DNA of 64,000 nucleotides from an uncultured Alphaproteobacteria bacterium. GTDB taxonomy: Bacteria; Pseudomonadota; Alphaproteobacteria; UBA6615. Shown piece by piece: positions 1 to 8,549 of the stretch. How positions within the stretch are numbered: the first letter of the stretch is position 1; each line of letters opens with the position of its first letter. Location of the stretch: contig CALSNJ010000004.1 of assembly GCA_943787745.1 (NCBI GenBank), positions 1-64,000 of the forward strand, in the 5' to 3' direction. Below the pieces are notes generated by a model that worked only from the letters and a program-made list of their open reading frames with translations, did no database searches and was not told the origin of the DNA. A program made the translations under genes and the position numbers.

Positions 1-99
1 TTAGATTGTTATGACGAAATATCTCGTAACGGATGGTTAACGGCCTGCACCGTTATTCGGGCACGACCAAGTCAAACCAAAACTCAGGCGTGGGCGAAA
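1..99. other. Sequence downstream of purA, no feature recognised
   Basis: This stretch lies beyond the purA stop. It contains a weak 5-bp inverted repeat (AACGG/CCGTT) without a T-rich tail. I see no open reading frame or clear terminator in it. Confidence 0.4.
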
Positions 100-1392
100 T
101 CAGTCCGCGAAAGGATCACGGACGAGAATGGTGTCGAGCCGCTCGGGACTGGTGGAAAGAAGCGCAACTGGCGCGCCGATGAGCTCCTCGATCCGGCGCA
201 CATACTTGATAGCCGTCGCGGGCAACTCGGCCCAGCTTCGTGCACCGGCAGTACTGTCTTTCCAGCCCTCGAGCGTTTCGTAAATTGGCTCTACACTGGC
301 CTGATCACGTATTCCGGCCGGGAAACGAGTAATTTCCTGGTCGCCCAGCTTGTAACCAACACAGACCTTGAGTTCATCCATGCCGTCGAGCACATCGAGC
401 TTCGTCAGCGCAATGCCGTCAATCCCGCCCACCGTGATCGCCTGGCGAACCATAACGGCATCAAACCAGCCACAGCGGCGCTTGCGACCGGTGACGGTTC
501 CAAACTCCCGCCCACGTTCACCGAGATGGGTTCCAACATCCCCCGTGTCCTCGGATGGAAAAGGTCCACTCCCAACACGCGTGGTGTAGGCTTTGGTAAT
601 TCCCAAAATGTAACCAATCGTGCCCGGAGCAACGCCTGAGCCTGCCGCAGCCTGCCCCGCAACCGTATTTGAAGATGTCACAAACGGGTATGTCCCGTGA
701 TCAACATCGAGCATCGCACCCTGCGCGCCTTCAAACAAAATACGTTTGCCGTCACGACGGGCCTGATCAAGCCATTCCCATACCGGCGCCGCATAAGACA
801 GCAGCGGCTCTGTGACCTCTGCCAGACGCGCCATAAGGTCAGCCTTGTCCACCTCGTCCGCACCCAATCCACGCAACAACGCATTGTGGTGGAACAGCAG
901 GTGATCGACACGCTGGTCGAGGATCTCGGGGTCAGCCAGGTCGCAAATTCGAATGGCGCGGCGTGCAACCTTGTCCTCATAAGCCGGGCCAATGCCCCGC
1001 CCGGTTGTGCCGATCTTGTCAGCCCCACGGGCCTGCTCGATTGCGCCATCCAGATAAGGATGAAGCGGCAGGATCAAACTCGCATTGTCCGCAATTTTGA
1101 GGGTCGCAGGTGTGATCTCGACACCCATTTCGACAATTTTTTCAATCTCCCCGAGCAATGCCCAGGGATCAATAACGACGCCATTTCCGATGATGCTGAT
1201 CTTGCCCGGACGGACGACGCCGGACGGCAAAAGACTCAGCTTGTATGTCTTGTCGCCGATAACCAGTGTGTGGCCGGCATTATGACCGCCCTGAAATCGC
1301 ACAACGACGTCCGCACGTTCGGAAAGCCAGTCGACGATCTTTCCTTTGCCTTCATCACCCCATTGCGACCCGACAACTGCAACATTTGCCAT
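100..1392 (-). CDS. purA: Adenylosuccinate synthetase
   Basis: It joins IMP and aspartate using GTP to make adenylosuccinate, the first committed step from IMP to AMP, in the cytosol. The 430-residue protein has the usual length. The P-loop-like WGDEGKGK is at residues 11-18, with catalytic Asp13, and GHNAGHT follows near 36-42. The IMP-binding [14 protein letters not shown] segment lies near residue 128 and [10 protein letters not shown] near 270. hisZ lies 11 bases upstream on the same strand, so the two are probably co-transcribed, a common alphaproteobacterial pairing. Identification is secure from family motifs. Confidence 0.98.
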   Translation of the reverse strand: MANVAVVGSQWGDEGKGKIVDWLSERADVVVRFQGGHNAGHTLVIGDKTYKLSLLPSGVVRPGKISIIGNGVVIDPWALLGEIEKIVEMGVEITPATLKIADNASLILPLHPYLDGAIEQARGADKIGTTGRGIGPAYEDKVARRAIRICDLADPEILDQRVDHLLFHHNALLRGLGADEVDKADLMARLAEVTEPLLSYAAPVWEWLDQARRDGKRILFEGAQGAMLDVDHGTYPFVTSSNTVAGQAAAGSGVAPGTIGYILGITKAYTTRVGSGPFPSEDTGDVGTHLGERGREFGTVTGRKRRCGWFDAVMVRQAITVGGIDGIALTKLDVLDGMDELKVCVGYKLGDQEITRFPAGIRDQASVEPIYETLEGWKDSTAGARSWAELPATAIKYVRRIEELIGAPVALLSTSPERLDTILVRDPFAD

Positions 1393-1403
1393 CTAACTTT
1401 TCC

Positions 1404-2588
1404 TCAGCTGTCCGTGTCGCGTGTGGCGACAGGGTCCTCTCCGACAAGATAATGACTGCAACCCAGCCGCCGGGCTTCTTCTTCGATGTCGGCGACGTCC
1501 TGCAGACCTGCAACTGTGACCCAACCATTCGCGCGCAAACCCTGCCCGACCGCAACGGCTGTCTCAGCAGGAAGATACAACCGTGACCCGGATTCGGCGT
1601 CGGGCAACGCACGCATAATCGAGTCCATATACAGCGAAACACCCGTGGCGTATTCACCGGCTTCCGTGATGTAGCGCCCGCCGCGCGCGAGCTCTCCGCG
1701 CACACCCTCTGCAAACACCGTAAAGCTTACCCCAGTCTGATACTCGAACCCGCGATACTCAACCGGATCGAGTGTCAGAGAAAGCTCGGGAAGCGCCGCG
1801 CGGACGCCGTCCACCACATCTGCCAGCCGGATGACTTCCGCACGCGCATCCGCCGGCAAATCAATGGATTTCAATTCCTCCACCACTTCGGCGGCTGGTC
1901 CGACTGTCTCGATCATGGCGCAAAGCGCCTTGGCACTATCGGAGAAGGCAATGCCCTCCCGGCGCAGGACTTCCTCTGTCGCACCCAGATCCTTGCGATC
2001 CAGCGATGCACGCAATTCCTGGACTGCCTCCTCACCCAGATCAATGCCAGCGAGAACATGAGCTACGAGTGCGGGAGAATTAATATCAATGGTCGGCTCG
2101 ACGATACCAGCTGCGTTCAACCCCTCTGCGGCCAGAACAATGACTTCGACATCCGCAGCCACGGAGTCCGGACCGATCAGTTCCACACCAACCTGGGCGA
2201 ACTGGCGCTCGGGGCGCAGCTGATTGCCACGGACGCGAAGAATCTGCCCCGCATAGGACAAACGAAGCGGCCGCGGTGCCGCTGCCAGACGCGTTCCTGC
2301 GATTCGCGCGACCTGAAGTGTGATATCGGCCCTGACGGCCATCATCCGCTGGCTCACAGGGTCCATCAACCGGAACATCTGACCGGATAGGCTGCCACCA
2401 CCATTGGCACCGTTGCCCGCCAGAGTGGATTCGAACTCAACTAGAGGCGGCTTCACCTGCTCGTAGCCAGAGGCGGCAAAAACCTCAAGTATCCCGGTAA
2501 TAGCGGCAGATTCCTGCCCCGCACGCGGTGGCAGAAGGTCGTGCAACCCGGCTGGCAAAAGAGCCCTGTTTTCTGTTTCATCACTCAT
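1404..2588 (-). CDS. hisZ: ATP phosphoribosyltransferase regulatory subunit HisZ
   Basis: HisZ is a catalytically dead class II aminoacyl-tRNA synthetase paralogue that activates the short form of HisG in histidine biosynthesis. The N-terminus (ALLPAGLHDLLPP) and the C-terminal GGRY segment followed by ATGVSLYMDSIMRAL fit the family, and about 394 residues is usual. I chose the ATG at 2588 because family members begin just before this motif. A TTG 39 bases further upstream (2627), preceded by GGGGAAG, would add 13 residues. It lies directly upstream of purA; hisG is not in the window. Confidence 0.93.
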   Translation of the reverse strand: MSDETENRALLPAGLHDLLPPRAGQESAAITGILEVFAASGYEQVKPPLVEFESTLAGNGANGGGSLSGQMFRLMDPVSQRMMAVRADITLQVARIAGTRLAAAPRPLRLSYAGQILRVRGNQLRPERQFAQVGVELIGPDSVAADVEVIVLAAEGLNAAGIVEPTIDINSPALVAHVLAGIDLGEEAVQELRASLDRKDLGATEEVLRREGIAFSDSAKALCAMIETVGPAAEVVEELKSIDLPADARAEVIRLADVVDGVRAALPELSLTLDPVEYRGFEYQTGVSFTVFAEGVRGELARGGRYITEAGEYATGVSLYMDSIMRALPDAESGSRLYLPAETAVAVGQGLRANGWVTVAGLQDVADIEEEARRLGCSHYLVGEDPVATRDTDS

Positions 2589-2795
2589 GATCGCGCGCGG
2601 TTTAGCCGGTTTGTGGTCATTGGGCAACGCTTCCCCAAAAAAAGCCTCCCGTCCGATGCAAGAAATACAACTCAGGATCGTCTATTGTGCTATATGGCTG
2701 ATTAAGAGACCTTTTTTGATTATGTGCGTTCCCTTGCCGAGTGTCCGACACGTGCGGATTCGTCGTCAGAGGGTAACTTTACGAGGGCGAGTAGA

Positions 2796-3869
2796 ATGAA
2801 ATTGGGAAAACTGAGCGTAAGCGCGAGCATTCTGGCGCTGGGTTTGGCCTTCGCCGGAACCGCGAATGCGCAGTCCAGCGATGACAAAATGATGATGGCC
2901 GATTACTCCGATAAGGGGTTCTATATCTTCGGTAATATCGGCGGTCACGATGCCGAGGATTCGGAAGTGGACGGTGGACAGATCACCACAAACGCCGAAA
3001 CCGATCGCGGAATCGCGGGGCTCGTTGGGTTCGGCTATGATTTCGGCGATCATCTTCGGATCGAAGCCGAGGGCGGGTATCGTGGAGCTGGTGACATTGA
3101 CACCATTTCCGGTGCCGCTGCCTCGGGTGAATTTGATGCCTATAGCGCCATCGCCAATGTGTTCTATGATTTCGACATCGGTGGCGGCATTGAGCCGTAT
3201 ATCGGCGGCGGCCTAGGCATGGCGCAGGTTTCAATCGACGGCGGCACCCCGTTCGCAGGTCAGTCGATCAACGGTGATGAATGGGGCCTTGCCGTTCAGG
3301 CTGGCGCCGGTCTTGCCATCCCTCTGACCAATCGCCTGAAATTAACAGCCGATTATCGCTTCATGTCCGTCCGTGGATTGGAGTACACCACCTCAGGCGG
3401 CACGAATGTTGATGCAGAGTATGATGATCACGCCGTGTTCCTTGGCCTGCGCTTCGCTCTGAACCCGCCAAAACCGGCACCGCAGCCTGTTGCAAAGGCC
3501 GCTCCGGCACCGCAGCCAGCTCCGCCGGCAGCCCCGGCGCCTGTTCGCGATTTCCTGGTCTTCTTCGACTTTGACAGTGATGTGATCACACCGCAGGCCC
3601 AAGCCATTCTGCGTGAAGCTGCTGCCAGTGCGAAAGCCATTGGCAACACGCGGATCGTTGCGACGGGTCACACCGATACCTCCGGCTCTGCCGCCTATAA
3701 TGTTGGGCTCTCCCAGCGTCGTGCAGACGCCGTACGGAACGCTCTTGTGGGTCTCGGACTGCAGACGAATGAAATCCAGACGGTTGCGAAGGGTGAAACT
3801 GATCCCCTCGTAGCAACACCCGATGGTGTTCGCGAGCCTCAGAACCGACGGGTTCAGATCGTTCTCTGA
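2796..3869 (+). CDS. OmpA-family outer-membrane protein (beta-barrel plus peptidoglycan-binding domain)
   Basis: The 357-residue protein starts with a signal peptide ending near AGTANAQ (about residue 25). A region rich in Gly/aromatic beta-strands (about 30-225) matches an 8-strand OmpA-like porin barrel. It is followed by a Pro/Ala linker (PKPAPQPVAKAAPAPQPAPP) and a C-terminal OmpA domain with FFDFDSD and TGHTDTSGSAAYN. The protein presumably anchors the outer membrane to peptidoglycan. The ATG at 2796 follows GAGGGCGAG, which favours it over the upstream in-frame ATG at 2724. A strong terminator follows, so it is probably a single-gene transcript divergent from hisZ. Confidence 0.93.
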   Translation: MKLGKLSVSASILALGLAFAGTANAQSSDDKMMMADYSDKGFYIFGNIGGHDAEDSEVDGGQITTNAETDRGIAGLVGFGYDFGDHLRIEAEGGYRGAGDIDTISGAAASGEFDAYSAIANVFYDFDIGGGIEPYIGGGLGMAQVSIDGGTPFAGQSINGDEWGLAVQAGAGLAIPLTNRLKLTADYRFMSVRGLEYTTSGGTNVDAEYDDHAVFLGLRFALNPPKPAPQPVAKAAPAPQPAPPAAPAPVRDFLVFFDFDSDVITPQAQAILREAAASAKAIGNTRIVATGHTDTSGSAAYNVGLSQRRADAVRNALVGLGLQTNEIQTVAKGETDPLVATPDGVREPQNRRVQIVL

Positions 3870-3897
3870 TCCCACACGTCAAAGCATAAAACAAAGC

Positions 3898-3930
3898 GGG
3901 CCGCACCTTATGGTGCGGCCCGTTTTCGTT
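3898..3930 (+). terminator. Rho-independent terminator of the OmpA gene
   Basis: A perfect 10-bp stem, GGGCCGCACC / GGTGCGGCCC, with a TTAT loop is followed by GTTTTCGTT. It lies 29 bases after the OmpA stop. On the minus strand the same hairpin is followed by GCTTTGTTTT, so it may also terminate the opposing gene ending at 3957. Confidence 0.9.
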
Positions 3931-3956
3931 AGAACAACCTGCTGACCAATTTCGGT

Positions 3957-4436
3957 CTATTGCGTGTCTTTCTGAATAACCGCCTTTTCAATGGTCCGCA
4001 GCCCGGTTTCGGCCAATGTATTCTGACCCGCAAGAATCGTAGAGAACATCGCATTGGCATTCACACAGAAAGCCTCGCGTTCACGGATACTGCGAATAGA
4101 GGCATCATTGGCAAGTTGCGTGACGAACCCATCAAGTTCCTTCTGCGCACGTTGCCCATGATCACGACGGAACATCTTCTTCAGCACCCGGCCATGAGAG
4201 ACCAACTCCCCCTGATAACGCACAACAACTGTGTTGTACCTGTTACGCATATTGCAGGTGAGCGCTGCGACCATCATCTCGCTTTGCAGAATTCGAACAT
4301 TAACGGCATCCGTTTCACGACTGTCGCGCGGCTGAAATGCCTGCGCAGAACCCGCTGAAATCACAACCGAGGCTGTCGCGAGGGCCACTGCCATCGCCAG
4401 TCCAGAAGGGATATTGGCTTGCATTGTCTTATCCAT
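3957..4436 (-). CDS. Exported protein of unknown function with two cysteines
   Basis: I do not recognise the family. The 159-residue product has a signal peptide (hydrophobic segment about 11-30, likely cleavage after SAQA near residue 33). The mature part is largely alpha-helical, with Cys61 and Cys124 positioned for a possible periplasmic disulfide. The start at 4436 could instead be Met5, four codons in; either gives the same signal peptide. It converges on the OmpA gene and shares its terminator region. Its residue mix looks like a conserved periplasmic protein, but no catalytic motif is visible. Confidence 0.75.
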   Translation of the reverse strand: MDKTMQANIPSGLAMAVALATASVVISAGSAQAFQPRDSRETDAVNVRILQSEMMVAALTCNMRNRYNTVVVRYQGELVSHGRVLKKMFRRDHGQRAQKELDGFVTQLANDASIRSIREREAFCVNANAMFSTILAGQNTLAETGLRTIEKAVIQKDTQ

Positions 4437-4561
4437 TTCCGAGTGCAGAAAGCATCTATCTGCCTAACATTAAACGATAAGTGCTCAACGCCACCTTAAC
4501 TTTGGCAGACCGGTCTGGCGAGACGAAATCTACAGAATTCGTCCTACCACCCAAAATGTGA

Positions 4562-5611
4562 TCATACCCCACCCGGCACCGGGACGGCATGAAGTGTTCC
4601 GTCTGCGAGGATATGGACGATGAAAACGTCTTCATCGGCACCCATCACACCGGCACGCACCGCAGAAACAATCTTGTGTGTATGCGCGATGTGAGCCAGT
4701 TCACGAAACTGGCCATTGGCAAAGGTCACAACGCGCAATGCACGCCGCCGCGCGTCCGGCAGCGCAATATCGATGATCCCATCACCATTCCAGTCCACAA
4801 CCGCGCTCTGGTCCTGCTCCCGACTTCCGATCGCATGGTTGGAAAACCCCGATGCCGCGACATCGAACACCAAACGGCCGTCCCGGAACTCATACAAGCG
4901 GAGCTTTCCACCGATATGCGGGGTTTCAACATATGCCAGCTCAATGACGCCATCACCGTCGAAATCAGCAGCACCAACGGGATTGAGCCATCGGTTCAAA
5001 CGTCCAATTGCAGGCACCTCAGACACCACATCCACGCCGTCTGCGCCCAACGCAAAAACCGACAGAGCCGCGCCTTCGTCCAGATAGGATTGAATGACCA
5101 CAGCCTCATCGCGACCGTTCCCGTCCAGATCCACCAGACGCACCCGTCGATCCTCGAACACAGTTCCCGAATCCAGGAGATAGTGGAACTGACGTCCGGC
5201 ACGACCCTCCAGCACCAGACCACCTGCCTCAATGGCATCGCCCAAAACCCCATGCGCGTATCGTTGGGTGGGATCGGTCAGCCACGCCCGGGCGATGTCA
5301 TTGGTTCCATGCGTGATCTCGCCGTCCGGCAAGATATTATGGGGTCGAACCTGCTGCCCCCCGCGCATCGGCTGTGGCGCACCAAAATCAACCTGCCCGT
5401 CTTCCACAAACAGTGGTCGCACGGTGCCGTCACCCAACAGCACACCCAGAGACGCCGGCACATAGCCGATCCCCGAACCGACACCGTTCAAACGAATAAG
5501 CGCTGTCGATTTTTCCGGTGTCTTTGCCTGAAGACCCTCACCTGCAAATCCGGCATTTGGCAACGCTGCCAACCCTGCCAGACATGCCGCGACGGCCCAG
5601 ACGCAGCGCAT
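4562..5611 (-). CDS. Secreted FG-GAP/VCBS-type beta-propeller protein
   Basis: A signal peptide (about residues 1-23, ending NAGFAG) is followed by repeated calcium-loop motifs: DLDGNGRDEAVV, DFDGDGVIELAY and DWNGDGIIDIAL. These are typical of FG-GAP repeat propellers. The 349-residue size allows most of a single propeller. The start codon overlaps the serA stop by one base (TGATG), so translation is probably coupled to serA although the product is exported. Binding partner and function are unknown; a surface or periplasmic scaffold role is only an inference from the fold. Confidence 0.8.
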   Translation of the reverse strand: MRCVWAVAACLAGLAALPNAGFAGEGLQAKTPEKSTALIRLNGVGSGIGYVPASLGVLLGDGTVRPLFVEDGQVDFGAPQPMRGGQQVRPHNILPDGEITHGTNDIARAWLTDPTQRYAHGVLGDAIEAGGLVLEGRAGRQFHYLLDSGTVFEDRRVRLVDLDGNGRDEAVVIQSYLDEGAALSVFALGADGVDVVSEVPAIGRLNRWLNPVGAADFDGDGVIELAYVETPHIGGKLRLYEFRDGRLVFDVAASGFSNHAIGSREQDQSAVVDWNGDGIIDIALPDARRRALRVVTFANGQFRELAHIAHTHKIVSAVRAGVMGADEDVFIVHILADGTLHAVPVPGGV

Positions 5612-7188
5612 CAGAAGTTAAGCGCTTTTGCCTGAACGACGTTGGGAAGCGCAGCGACCTTCGCGAGGACCTCCGCGGGAACGGCTTGATCGACCTCGAC
5701 AAGCGCGATTGCGTCTCCCCCGGCTTCGGTCCGACCGAGCTGGAAGGTTGCAATATTTAGTCCTGCATCACCGAGAACAGTTCCCAACAGCCCGATCAGC
5801 CCTGGCTTGTCTTCGTTGGTGACATAGAGCATGTGGCTGCGGAGTTCCGCTTCCAGCGGCACGCCCTTCACATCGATAACGCGCGGATTGTTCCCGCCGA
5901 AAAGCGTGCCGGTCACACTGCGGGTCTGCTTGTCGGTGACCACCGTCAAACGTATCAGCGTCTGATAGTCCCCGGCGCGCTCCGTGCGCACTTCCGACAA
6001 TTCAATGCCACGTTCGCTGGCCATGACCGGTGCATTCACCATGTTCACACTGTCGAGCATCGGTGACAGCAATCCCTGCAGCGCGGCCGCACTGAGCGGC
6101 TTGGTATTCAGTTCCGCGGCATGACCGGCATATTCAATGGTCACACTTTTGAGATCGGTCTCCGTCAGCTGTCCGGCGAAACTGCCCAACTGCTCAGCAA
6201 GCTTCATGTAAGGCGCAAGTCGTGGTGCATCTTCGGCACTGACAGACGCCATATTGAGCGCATTCACAACAGCCCCATCAAGCAGGTAATCCGACATCTG
6301 TTCGGCCACCTGAATTGCCACATTGACCTGCGCTTCATCTGTACTCGCCCCCAAATGCGGTGTGCAAACCAGGTTGGGCAGACCAAAAAGCGGGTTGTCC
6401 TTGGCGGGTTCAGTCTCGAACACATCAAGCGCGGCACCGGCCACATGACCGGACTCAAGCGCATCCTTCAAATCCGCTTCGACCACAAGACCACCGCGCG
6501 CACAATTAATAATCCGTACGCCCGGCTTGGTTTTGGCGATTGCCGCAGCATCGATGATACCCCGGGTCTGATCGGTCATCGGCGTGTGCAAAGTAATAAA
6601 GTCCGCACGTGCCAGGAGTTCATCGAGCTCGACCTTCTCGACCCCAATTTCCTTGGCCCGGTCTTCGCCGAGGAACGGATCAAAGGCGACAACCTTCATT
6701 TTCAGGCCCAGCGCACGGTCCGCAACAATCGAGCCGATATTGCCACAACCAACAAGACCCAGAGTTTTGCCTGTCACCTCTACTCCCATAAAACGGGACT
6801 TCTCCCACTTGCTTTCCTGGGTGGATGTATTGGCTTCCGGAATCTGACGCGCCAGCGACATCATCATCGCAATCGCGTGCTCTGCGGTTGTGATCGCGTT
6901 CCCGAACGGGGTGTTCATGACGACAATCCCGCGTGCTGTGGCAGCGGGAATGTCGACATTGTCGACGCCGATACCCGCGCGCCCGATAACCTTCAGATTG
7001 TCAGCAGCTTCCAGCACCTTGGCTGTGGCTTTGGTGGCAGAACGAATGGCAAGACCATCGTATTCGCCAATACAGGCAATCAGTTCATCCTCGGACATGC
7101 CGGGCTTCACGTCGACCTCGAGACCGCGCGCAGCAAAAATTTCACGGGCACGATCACTCATCTTGTCGGAAATCAGTACTTTGGGCAT
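5611..7188 (-). CDS. serA: D-3-phosphoglycerate dehydrogenase
   Basis: It oxidises 3-phosphoglycerate with NAD+ in the first step of serine biosynthesis. The 525-residue length is that of the long form, with substrate, nucleotide, intervening and C-terminal ACT domains. Visible are the NAD-binding GLVGCGNIGSIVADRALG (about 145-162), NCARGGLV, and the catalytic-His segment CTPHLGAST near residue 285. The C-terminal ACT domain (YVTNEDKPGLIGLLGTVL) suggests serine feedback control. It lies 66 bases downstream of serC on the same strand and overlaps the next gene by one base. Confidence 0.97.
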   Translation of the reverse strand: MPKVLISDKMSDRAREIFAARGLEVDVKPGMSEDELIACIGEYDGLAIRSATKATAKVLEAADNLKVIGRAGIGVDNVDIPAATARGIVVMNTPFGNAITTAEHAIAMMMSLARQIPEANTSTQESKWEKSRFMGVEVTGKTLGLVGCGNIGSIVADRALGLKMKVVAFDPFLGEDRAKEIGVEKVELDELLARADFITLHTPMTDQTRGIIDAAAIAKTKPGVRIINCARGGLVVEADLKDALESGHVAGAALDVFETEPAKDNPLFGLPNLVCTPHLGASTDEAQVNVAIQVAEQMSDYLLDGAVVNALNMASVSAEDAPRLAPYMKLAEQLGSFAGQLTETDLKSVTIEYAGHAAELNTKPLSAAALQGLLSPMLDSVNMVNAPVMASERGIELSEVRTERAGDYQTLIRLTVVTDKQTRSVTGTLFGGNNPRVIDVKGVPLEAELRSHMLYVTNEDKPGLIGLLGTVLGDAGLNIATFQLGRTEAGGDAIALVEVDQAVPAEVLAKVAALPNVVQAKALNF

Positions 7189-7254
7189 TGGGAGTCCTTC
7201 CGCAGGTTCAGGCGGGATAATCTAAATTGGGAAAAACGTGGTGCACGGACGCGC

Positions 7255-8436
7255 TCAGGAAGCGGCCGTGCCCAGCTCTGTTTTGATGGATTGGAAAGCC
7301 CAGTCGAGCCACGGCATCAACGCCGCAAGGTCGTCCTGTTCCACTGTCGCACCAGCCCAGATACGCAGGCCCGGAGGTGCATCGCGATAAGCCCCGATAT
7401 CAAAGGCAACACCTTCCTTGTCGAGGAGGGATGAAACGGCCTTCGCCGCAGCGGCCTGCTCATCGCCGGGAAGAGCCTCAAACCAGGGATCGACAATTGT
7501 CAGACACACACTTGTGGTCGAACGGGTCGCAGGGTCCTGCGCCAGAAAAGCGGCCCAGCTTGAATTTGAAACCCAATCCGAGATCACGCCAAAATTGGCA
7601 TTGGACCGCGCAACGAGCGCGTCGAGCCCGCCAATATCACGCGACCAGTCGAGCGCATCGAGATGATCCTCAACACAGAGCATGGACGGGGTGTTGATCG
7701 TACTGCCCTCGAAAATGCTTTCGTTGAGCTTTCCACCCTTTGTCAGGCGGAATATTTTCGGCATCGGCCAGGGAGGCGTATAGCTCTCAAGTCGTTCGAC
7801 AGCGCGCGGGCTGAGGACCAGCATGCCATGCTGGGCTTCACCGCCGAGCACTTTCTGCCAGGACCAGGTCACAACATCGAGCTTGTCCCAGGGCATATCC
7901 ATGGCGAAGGCCGCAGATGTCGCATCACACAGTGTCAGACCTTGGCGGTCATCCGGGATCCAGTTGCCATCAGGGACGCGGACACCCGACGTCGTGCCGT
8001 TCCATGTGAACACCACATCGCGCGAGAAATCGACCGCATCCAGATCCGGCAATTCGCCATAAGGCGCATCAAGCAGCCGATGATCATCCAGCTTGAGCTG
8101 TTTGACGATGTCGGTGACCCAGCCTTGTCCAAAGCTTTCCCAGGCCAAAAGGTCCATGCCGCGTGCGCCGAGCATCGACCACATGGCCATCTCAAAAGCG
8201 CCGGTGTCGGATGCCGGCACAATGCCGATCCGATAATCGTCGGGAATTCCGAGAATGGTCCGGCTGTCCTCGATCACCCGCAGCAGCTTGGCCTTGGGGT
8301 CTTTCGCGCGATGCGAACGGCCGATGCTTGCAGACGCGAGAACATCCAGCGACCAGCCGGGTCGCTTGGCGCAGGGTCCAGAAGAAAATAGAGGGGATGC
8401 CGGGCGGGTATCCGGCCGGCGGAGTGTGTCAGTCAT
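7255..8436 (-). CDS. serC: Phosphoserine aminotransferase
   Basis: This PLP enzyme transfers an amino group from glutamate to 3-phosphohydroxypyruvate, the second step of serine synthesis. The 393-residue protein belongs to the alphaproteobacterial/archaeal-like SerC group. It opens with [12 protein letters not shown] and carries the PLP-lysine segment [14 protein letters not shown] near residue 195. It is the first gene of a serC-serA unit. The 5' leader holds a hairpin over the ribosome-binding site, consistent with the serC RNA motif. The AAGGA site lies 9 bases before the ATG. Confidence 0.96.
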   Translation of the reverse strand: MTDTLRRPDTRPASPLFSSGPCAKRPGWSLDVLASASIGRSHRAKDPKAKLLRVIEDSRTILGIPDDYRIGIVPASDTGAFEMAMWSMLGARGMDLLAWESFGQGWVTDIVKQLKLDDHRLLDAPYGELPDLDAVDFSRDVVFTWNGTTSGVRVPDGNWIPDDRQGLTLCDATSAAFAMDMPWDKLDVVTWSWQKVLGGEAQHGMLVLSPRAVERLESYTPPWPMPKIFRLTKGGKLNESIFEGSTINTPSMLCVEDHLDALDWSRDIGGLDALVARSNANFGVISDWVSNSSWAAFLAQDPATRSTTSVCLTIVDPWFEALPGDEQAAAAKAVSSLLDKEGVAFDIGAYRDAPPGLRIWAGATVEQDDLAALMPWLDWAFQSIKTELGTAAS

Positions 8437-8520
8437 GATATGCGTTCCTTACAGAACGTTGCACCCCGTTGGGGAGGTGTGGCCCGCTGCGGAAACTAGA
8501 AGTATTTCACGGAGGGTCAA
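8437..8520 (-). promoter_or_regulatory. Putative serC-motif leader RNA
   Basis: Reading the minus strand, the serC leader contains one hairpin at 8462-8479 (core CCCC/GGGG, loop AAC) and a second at 8443-8458 (CGTTC / GAACG, loop TGTAAG). The second overlaps the AAGGA ribosome-binding site at 8446-8450. A two-hairpin structure just before serC is the description of the alphaproteobacterial serC RNA motif. I matched it by position and fold, not by alignment. It would act by hiding or releasing the ribosome-binding site. Confidence 0.5.
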
Positions 8521-8549
8521 TGGACTGATTGTCGCAGAGTTCAATTTTC

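Noticed and set aside
697-1452. 251-codon open frame opposite purA
   Set aside because: It is a shadow of purA in high-GC DNA, with no family-like sequence and no suitable ribosome-binding site.
6121-7434. 437-codon open frame opposite serA
   Set aside because: It lies fully antisense to the clearly coding serA and reads as low-quality Arg/His-rich sequence without motifs.
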